A stretch of 17,428 nt of DNA, taken from NCBI GenBank assembly GCA_047621665.1, contig JBLHMB010000067.1, positions 1-17,428 on the forward strand, written 5' to 3'. Both the position numbers and the translations under genes were made by a program. The notes below the pieces were generated by a model, which saw only the letters and a program-made list of their open reading frames with translations, was not told the origin of the DNA and did not search any database. Every line of letters begins with the position of its first letter. Within the stretch, counting starts at the first letter, position 1. This DNA comes from Actimicrobium sp047621665. Lineage in GTDB: Bacteria; Pseudomonadota; Gammaproteobacteria; Burkholderiales; Burkholderiaceae_D. Positions 13,631 to 17,428 of the stretch are shown here, piece by piece.

Positions 13631-14370
13631 GCGCTATCGCACTCGGACATTTCTGGGGCATCGGGGTCGGTCCCGGTCCTGCCGGTTATCTGCCGCTGGC
13701 AGCCTTGTCGGCACTGCAGCAGGCCGACCTGATTTTTGCGCCGCGAGCACGCAGTGCGGATGCCTCGGTGGCACTGCAATGTCTGCACGGGATCGATATC
13801 GATGCATCGCGCTTGCGCGAAATCGAATTCAATATGGATCCGGATCGCTCGGTACTGCAGTCGCATTACGCGACGCTGGCCGAGACCATCGCCGGCGAAT
13901 TGCGGGCCGGTCGCAGTGTCGCGTACCTGACGATAGGCGACAGTCTGACTTACTCGACCTACGGCTACATTCTGGCGGCACTGTGCGAGTTGTTGCCGGC
14001 GCTGCCGCACCGGACCTTTCCGGGCATTACCAGTTACGCGGCCGCCGCCGCTGCGCTCGGCTGGCCATTGGGAGAGGGCAAGGAACGCACGCTGATCTTG
14101 CCTTGCCCGGAGTCGCCGGCCGAATTGCAGCAGGAAATTGCCACCCACGACATCGTCGTGCTGATGAAAATCGGTCATCGCCTTCCGTGGGTGTTGCAGT
14201 TGTTGGGCGAGCTCGGTATCGCTGACTACTGCGGTTTTGCCCGCCGCATCGGCTTGCCGGGCGAATTGCTCAGTACCGATGTGGGTGCGCTATCGGCCGA
14301 TGCATCGATCGGGTACTTGGCGACGATGCTGATTCGAAAAACTCCCAGAGAAAGACGACATATTCCATGA
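13627..14370 (+). CDS. cobI: CobI/CbiL, precorrin-2 C20-methyltransferase
   Basis: This tetrapyrrole methylase of 247 residues adds the C20 methyl to (cobalt-)precorrin-2. The N-terminal GIGVGPGPAGYLPLAALSALQ (one residue more in context) is the SAM-binding loop, and FAPRAR follows. The diagnostic YLTIGDSLTYSTYGYI replaces the general GDP loop and is specific for the CobI/CbiL group. TFPGITSYAAAAAALGWPLG completes the pattern. ATG overlaps the cbiD stop (ATGA at 13627-13630) and the stop overlaps the CobM ATG. Whether its substrate already holds cobalt (CbiL) or not (CobI) cannot be read from the sequence; the neighbouring CbiX, CbiD and CbiG favour a cobalt-loaded substrate. Confidence 0.94.
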   Translation: MSAIALGHFWGIGVGPGPAGYLPLAALSALQQADLIFAPRARSADASVALQCLHGIDIDASRLREIEFNMDPDRSVLQSHYATLAETIAGELRAGRSVAYLTIGDSLTYSTYGYILAALCELLPALPHRTFPGITSYAAAAAALGWPLGEGKERTLILPCPESPAELQQEIATHDIVVLMKIGHRLPWVLQLLGELGIADYCGFARRIGLPGELLSTDVGALSADASIGYLATMLIRKTPRERRHIP

Positions 14371-15185
14371 AAGTGTATTTCATCGGCGCCGGCCCCGGCG
14401 CACCCGACCTGATCACGCTGCGCGGTGCCACCATCCTCGGACGGGTTTCCACAGTCCTGTATGCCGGCTCGCTGGTACCCACCGCGATACTGGTGCACTG
14501 CAAGCCGGGAGCTGATCTGATCGATACCGCCAGCCTCGATCTCGAACAGCAGGAAGCCTGCTACCGCGCCGCGCAAGCGGGGGACTACGACGTCGCCCGG
14601 CTGCACTCGGGCGACCCGGCTATTTACGGCGCAACGGCAGAACAGATGCGCCGCCTCGACGCCTTGGGCATCGATTATGAAGTCGTGCCGGGCGTGTCGT
14701 CATTCAGTGCGGCGGCAGCTGTCGTGAAGTCGGAGCTGACCAAGCCGGAAGTCTCGCAAACCATTATTTTGACCCGCGTGTCAGGTCGGGCGTCGGCCGT
14801 ACCGGCACTCGAAGCGATCGACAAACTGGCCGAACATCAGGCCACGATGTGCATTTTTTTGTCCGGTCCGCATTTGAAAAAAATCGTCACTGATTTGCGT
14901 CTGCATTATCCGGACGACACGCCGGTGACGCTGGTCTATCGCGCCACCTGGCCGGAAGAAAAAATTTATCAGGGCACGCTCGCCACGATTCTGAAAGACA
15001 CCAAACGCGGTGAATGGAATCTGACGACGATGATGCTGGTCGGCGAGGCGACCGGTCACGGCGCGCAAGTCGAGTCGCGCCTGTATTCGAAAGATTACAA
15101 GCATCTGTTCCGTGCCAAAAAAACGGCACGGGCAAAAGCGGTAAAAGCCGCCCCGGAAGTGAAAAAAGAACAGGTCGACGTGTGA
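14367..15185 (+). CDS. cobM: CobM/CbiF, precorrin-4 C11-methyltransferase
   Basis: This tetrapyrrole methylase of 272 residues methylates C11 of (cobalt-)precorrin-4. Motifs are VYFIGAGPGAPDLITLRGA, VLYAGSLVP, RLHSGDPAIYGATAEQM and VVPGVSSFSAAAA, all characteristic of CobM/CbiF. The catalytic domain ends near residue 250 (ESRLYSKDYKHLFR). The remaining 20 or so residues form a Lys/Ala-rich tail that is extra relative to most family members (about 255 residues). The start overlaps the cobI stop by 4 nt (ATGA), with a purine-rich AGAGAAAG upstream. The stop overlaps the cbiG GTG (GTGA at 15182-15185). Confidence 0.95.
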   Translation: MKVYFIGAGPGAPDLITLRGATILGRVSTVLYAGSLVPTAILVHCKPGADLIDTASLDLEQQEACYRAAQAGDYDVARLHSGDPAIYGATAEQMRRLDALGIDYEVVPGVSSFSAAAAVVKSELTKPEVSQTIILTRVSGRASAVPALEAIDKLAEHQATMCIFLSGPHLKKIVTDLRLHYPDDTPVTLVYRATWPEEKIYQGTLATILKDTKRGEWNLTTMMLVGEATGHGAQVESRLYSKDYKHLFRAKKTARAKAVKAAPEVKKEQVDV

Positions 15186-15955
15186 CGGCTTGCACTGGCA
15201 CTGGCACTGGCACCGGCATCTGGCTGGTCAGAGCGCAAGCCGAGCCACTAGGCGCGGCACTGCAAGCGCCGCTGGATGCGGTCGTCTATCGCCCGTGGCA
15301 GGACGCGGTGCAATCGCAGCAGCATCAATTTGCCGACGCTTATCGTCAGCACGCGCAGTGGATCATCGTTGGCGCGACCGGGATTGCGGTGCGCTTTCTG
15401 GATGGCCTGATCGCCGACAAGCACACTGATCCGGCGGTGGTGGTACTGGACGAGGCAGGGCGTTTTGCGATCTCGCTATTAGCGGGTCATGAAGGGGGTG
15501 CCAATGCGTTGGCCTATCAGGTCGCCGCGCTGACCGGTGCGGTGCCGGTCATCACGACGGCTACCGAAACAGTCAAGCCGCTGGTCATTGGCATCGGTTG
15601 CCGCAAGGACGTCGCTCATGCGCGCATCAGCGCTGCCGTGATGCAGGCGCTGGGATCGCGCTCGCTCGACTTGGTACGCGAAATCGCGACCATCGATCTG
15701 AAGCAACATGAGCCCGGCCTGCTGGCATTTTGCGCCGCCCATGATTTGCCGTTGCGCGTGATTGCCCGCGAAACGGTGGCGGCTCGCGGCTGGGTCACTG
15801 TGCCGTCGGCCTGGGTCAGTCAGCAAATTGGAGTGGATGGTGTATGTGAACCGTGTGCGCTGATTGCCAGCCCGCGCGGAAAATTAATTGTGCCGAAAAC
15901 CACCCTTGATGGCGTGGCGGTGGCGATCGTTGAAGATAGCTGGAGTGCAGCATGA
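15182..15955 (+). CDS. cbiG: CbiG, cobalt-precorrin-5A hydrolase (compact form)
   Basis: CbiG opens the delta-lactone of cobalt-precorrin-5A and releases acetaldehyde, a step of the oxygen-independent route. The N-terminal domain is recognisable by IIVGATGIAVRFL, VVVLDEAGRFAISLLAGHEGGANALA and GAVPVITTATE. The C-terminal domain begins at VIGIGCRKDVAHARI and includes the typical KTTLDGVAVAIVE ending. At 257 residues it is shorter than enteric CbiG (about 350) because the middle domain is missing; compact forms are known. The start GTG 15182 overlaps the cobM stop by 4 nt. An ATG further upstream (15014) would lie deep in cobM and is unlikely. Just after the start, a GCACTG-type hexamer repeat gives a Gly-Thr alternating N-terminus. 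Confidence 0.9.
   Translation: MTACTGTGTGTGIWLVRAQAEPLGAALQAPLDAVVYRPWQDAVQSQQHQFADAYRQHAQWIIVGATGIAVRFLDGLIADKHTDPAVVVLDEAGRFAISLLAGHEGGANALAYQVAALTGAVPVITTATETVKPLVIGIGCRKDVAHARISAAVMQALGSRSLDLVREIATIDLKQHEPGLLAFCAAHDLPLRVIARETVAARGWVTVPSAWVSQQIGVDGVCEPCALIASPRGKLIVPKTTLDGVAVAIVEDSWSAA
15192..15216 (+). repeat. Hexanucleotide tandem repeat at the start of cbiG
   Basis: About four copies of GCACTG (the last imperfect, CACCGG) lie immediately downstream of the GTG start and encode alternating Thr-Gly before the conserved IWLVRA segment. The unit keeps the frame, so slippage would change only the length of the N-terminal tail. Confidence 0.75.
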
Positions 15956-17428
15956 GTGGTGTATTGAATCTGGTATCGGTCGGTCCGGGCTTTGCCGACC
16001 TGATTGTCCCGCGTGCGGAATTAGCGCTACGCGACAGCGATGTGATCGTCGCGTACGAATTGTATTTACGCTGGATCATGCCGTGGATCGAAGGCAAGGA
16101 GATCCACATCCCGCCGCTGACGCAAGAGCGCGAACGCGCCTTGCTGGCCATCGAGAAGGCACGCAGCGGTGCCAAGGTCGCGCTGGTATCGAGCGGCGAT
16201 ATCGGCATCTATGCAATGGCCGCGCTGGCCTACGAAGAAATGCGCGAGGACGATACCTATACCGTCAATCTGGTTCCCGGCATCACTTCGGCCAATGCCT
16301 GCGCCTCACTGCTGGGCTCGCCGTTGTCGCATGATTTTGCGACGCTGAGCTTGTCCGATTTGCTGTGTCCGTGGGAATGGATAGAACACCGCGCCCGGCA
16401 TATCGCCGAGGCTGATCTGGCCTGTGTGCTGTACAACGTGCAAAGTGCCGGCAGGCAGGAAGGCGTCTATCGGATTTTGTCGCGCATGCTGGAATTCAAG
16501 GCACCGGGCACGTTGTGCGGCATCGTCAAAAATGCCTACCGGCCGGGACAGGAAGTGTCGATACATCGGCTCGACGAATTACCCGCGTTGAAGTTCGACA
16601 TGCTGACCACGGTCGTCATCGGCAACCGCTTCACCCGTCGCAAGCGCGGGCAGATATTTACGCCACGCGGCTACAACGACTGGAGCGCGCCGCAGGAGGC
16701 AGACGTACCGGTTGCACTGGTTGCCACCACTGAAACGTCGTCCGCTGCGGAAACGGTATTGCCCGCCAATGCACTCTGGGTTTTCGCTGGTACCAGCGAC
16801 GGCAATGCGCTGGCGCGCGAGTTGGCGGCGCGCCAGAGTCGCCCTGTGGTGGTGTCGACCGCGACTGAATTCGGCGGTCAGATCGCGATGCAGGATTGCC
16901 CCGGCGTGACGGTCTGGGCAGGCCGGCAGGGTGTCGAAGCGCGCCGTCAGGCATTGGTGACGCATCAGGCCGCAGCACTGATTGACGCAACCCATCCGTA
17001 TGCGACGCTGATGTCGCAGCAATTGATCGGTCTGTCCGGGGAATTGGCGTTACCGTATTTGCGGTATGAACGTGCCAGCGCACTGGGTGACGAACCGCAT
17101 CAGTTGTGCGCGACGGTGGAAGAGGCCGCCGCCTCGGCGATTGCACAAGGCAAACGGATTTTTCTGGCAACCGGCTCGAAAGACCTGGCGACATTTTTGC
17201 AGGCCCCCGGCGCGCAGCATTGCACGTGGTTTGTGCGGGTCACTGCCGACCCGGATTTCATGCAGCGCGTGCTTGAACTCGGTATTCCACGTAGCCAGGT
17301 CTGTGCGATGCAGGGACCATTTTCGCAAGCGTTCAATACCGCGCTGTGGCAGGACTGGCAAATCGATTGCGTTGTCACCAAAGACTCCGGTGAAGCCGGC
17401 GGCTATCTGGCCAAGGCCGCTGCGGCCG
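15952..17428 (+). CDS. CobJ-CobK (CbiH-CbiJ) fusion: C17-methyltransferase and precorrin-6A reductase (3' truncated by window)
   Basis: This open frame runs from ATG 15952 off the window end (492 complete codons, no stop). Residues 1 to about 243 are CobJ/CbiH, which methylates C17 and drives ring contraction: NLVSVGPGFADLIVPRAE, SSGDIGIYAMAALAYEEM, LVPGITSANACASLLGSPLSHDF in outline, and KNAYRPGQ. A linker of about 30 residues follows. From about 274 the CobK/CbiJ reductase begins: WVFAGTSDGNALARELA, IDATHPYA, LRYER, FLATGSKDLATF, MQGPFSQAFN and VVTKDSGEAGGY. Only the last 25-40 residues of the reductase are missing. The start overlaps the cbiG stop by 4 nt. CbiG next door implies the CbiH-type reaction, since no cobG is seen. 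Confidence 0.92.
   Translation, partial: MSGVLNLVSVGPGFADLIVPRAELALRDSDVIVAYELYLRWIMPWIEGKEIHIPPLTQERERALLAIEKARSGAKVALVSSGDIGIYAMAALAYEEMREDDTYTVNLVPGITSANACASLLGSPLSHDFATLSLSDLLCPWEWIEHRARHIAEADLACVLYNVQSAGRQEGVYRILSRMLEFKAPGTLCGIVKNAYRPGQEVSIHRLDELPALKFDMLTTVVIGNRFTRRKRGQIFTPRGYNDWSAPQEADVPVALVATTETSSAAETVLPANALWVFAGTSDGNALARELAARQSRPVVVSTATEFGGQIAMQDCPGVTVWAGRQGVEARRQALVTHQAAALIDATHPYATLMSQQLIGLSGELALPYLRYERASALGDEPHQLCATVEEAAASAIAQGKRIFLATGSKDLATFLQAPGAQHCTWFVRVTADPDFMQRVLELGIPRSQVCAMQGPFSQAFNTALWQDWQIDCVVTKDSGEAGGYLAKAAAA

Noticed and set aside
15014..15181. Upstream ATG extending CbiG by 56 residues
   Set aside because: The extension lies inside cobM in another frame and resembles no CbiG N-terminus. 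GTG 15182 gives the GTGA overlap typical of this operon.

Overview
This window is a dense, single-strand cobalamin (vitamin B12) biosynthesis locus. Every gene I can support lies on the + strand. The base composition is fairly GC-rich with GC-rich third positions. Gene content and protein style (CbtBA, [2Fe-2S] ferredoxin, CobN, ChlI/ChlD-type partner, CbiX-CbiC fusion) fit a betaproteobacterium, probably Burkholderiales and possibly Oxalobacteraceae. The family-level guess is an inference from style, not a database match.

Region 1 (1-2200) is the end of a nucleotide-loop assembly operon: cobT (5' end cut by the window), cobS, and a CobC-like alpha-ribazole phosphatase. Together they activate the lower base, join it to adenosylcobinamide-GDP and remove the phosphate. 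A two-tier inverted repeat fills the cobT-cobS gap.

Region 2 (2201-2629) is regulatory. It holds a good sigma70-type promoter, a recognisable cobalamin riboswitch with B12 box, and a 160-nt expression platform in which an upstream pyrimidine tract can pair with the Shine-Dalgarno (SD) sequence of cbtB.

Region 3 (2630-17428) is the riboswitch-controlled operon: cbtB and cbtA (cobalt uptake), a thioredoxin-like [2Fe-2S] ferredoxin, cobN (large ATP-dependent cobaltochelatase subunit), a fused AAA+/vWA chelatase subunit, cbiE, a cbiX-cbiC fusion, cbiD, cobI/cbiL, cobM/cbiF, cbiG, and a cobJ-cobK (cbiH-cbiJ) fusion cut by the window end. Most junctions are ATGA/GTGA or other short overlaps. The one real gap (10129-10198) contains a possible 19-codon leader ORF whose stop overlaps the cbiE start.

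The pathway is a hybrid. CbiX, CbiD and CbiG mark the early-cobalt (oxygen-independent) route, while CobN and its partner are the late ATP-dependent chelatase of the oxygen-dependent route. His-rich tracts in CbtA and in the middle of CobN, plus terminal His residues in CbtB, suggest local cobalt buffering. I do not see cbiT, cobA, the amidases, the adenosyltransferase or cobG in the window. I saw no mobile elements, CRISPR arrays, tRNA or rRNA genes. I do not claim a wholly new system. The most distinctive points are the two chelatases in one operon, the domain fusions, the His-rich insertions, and the riboswitch expression platform.
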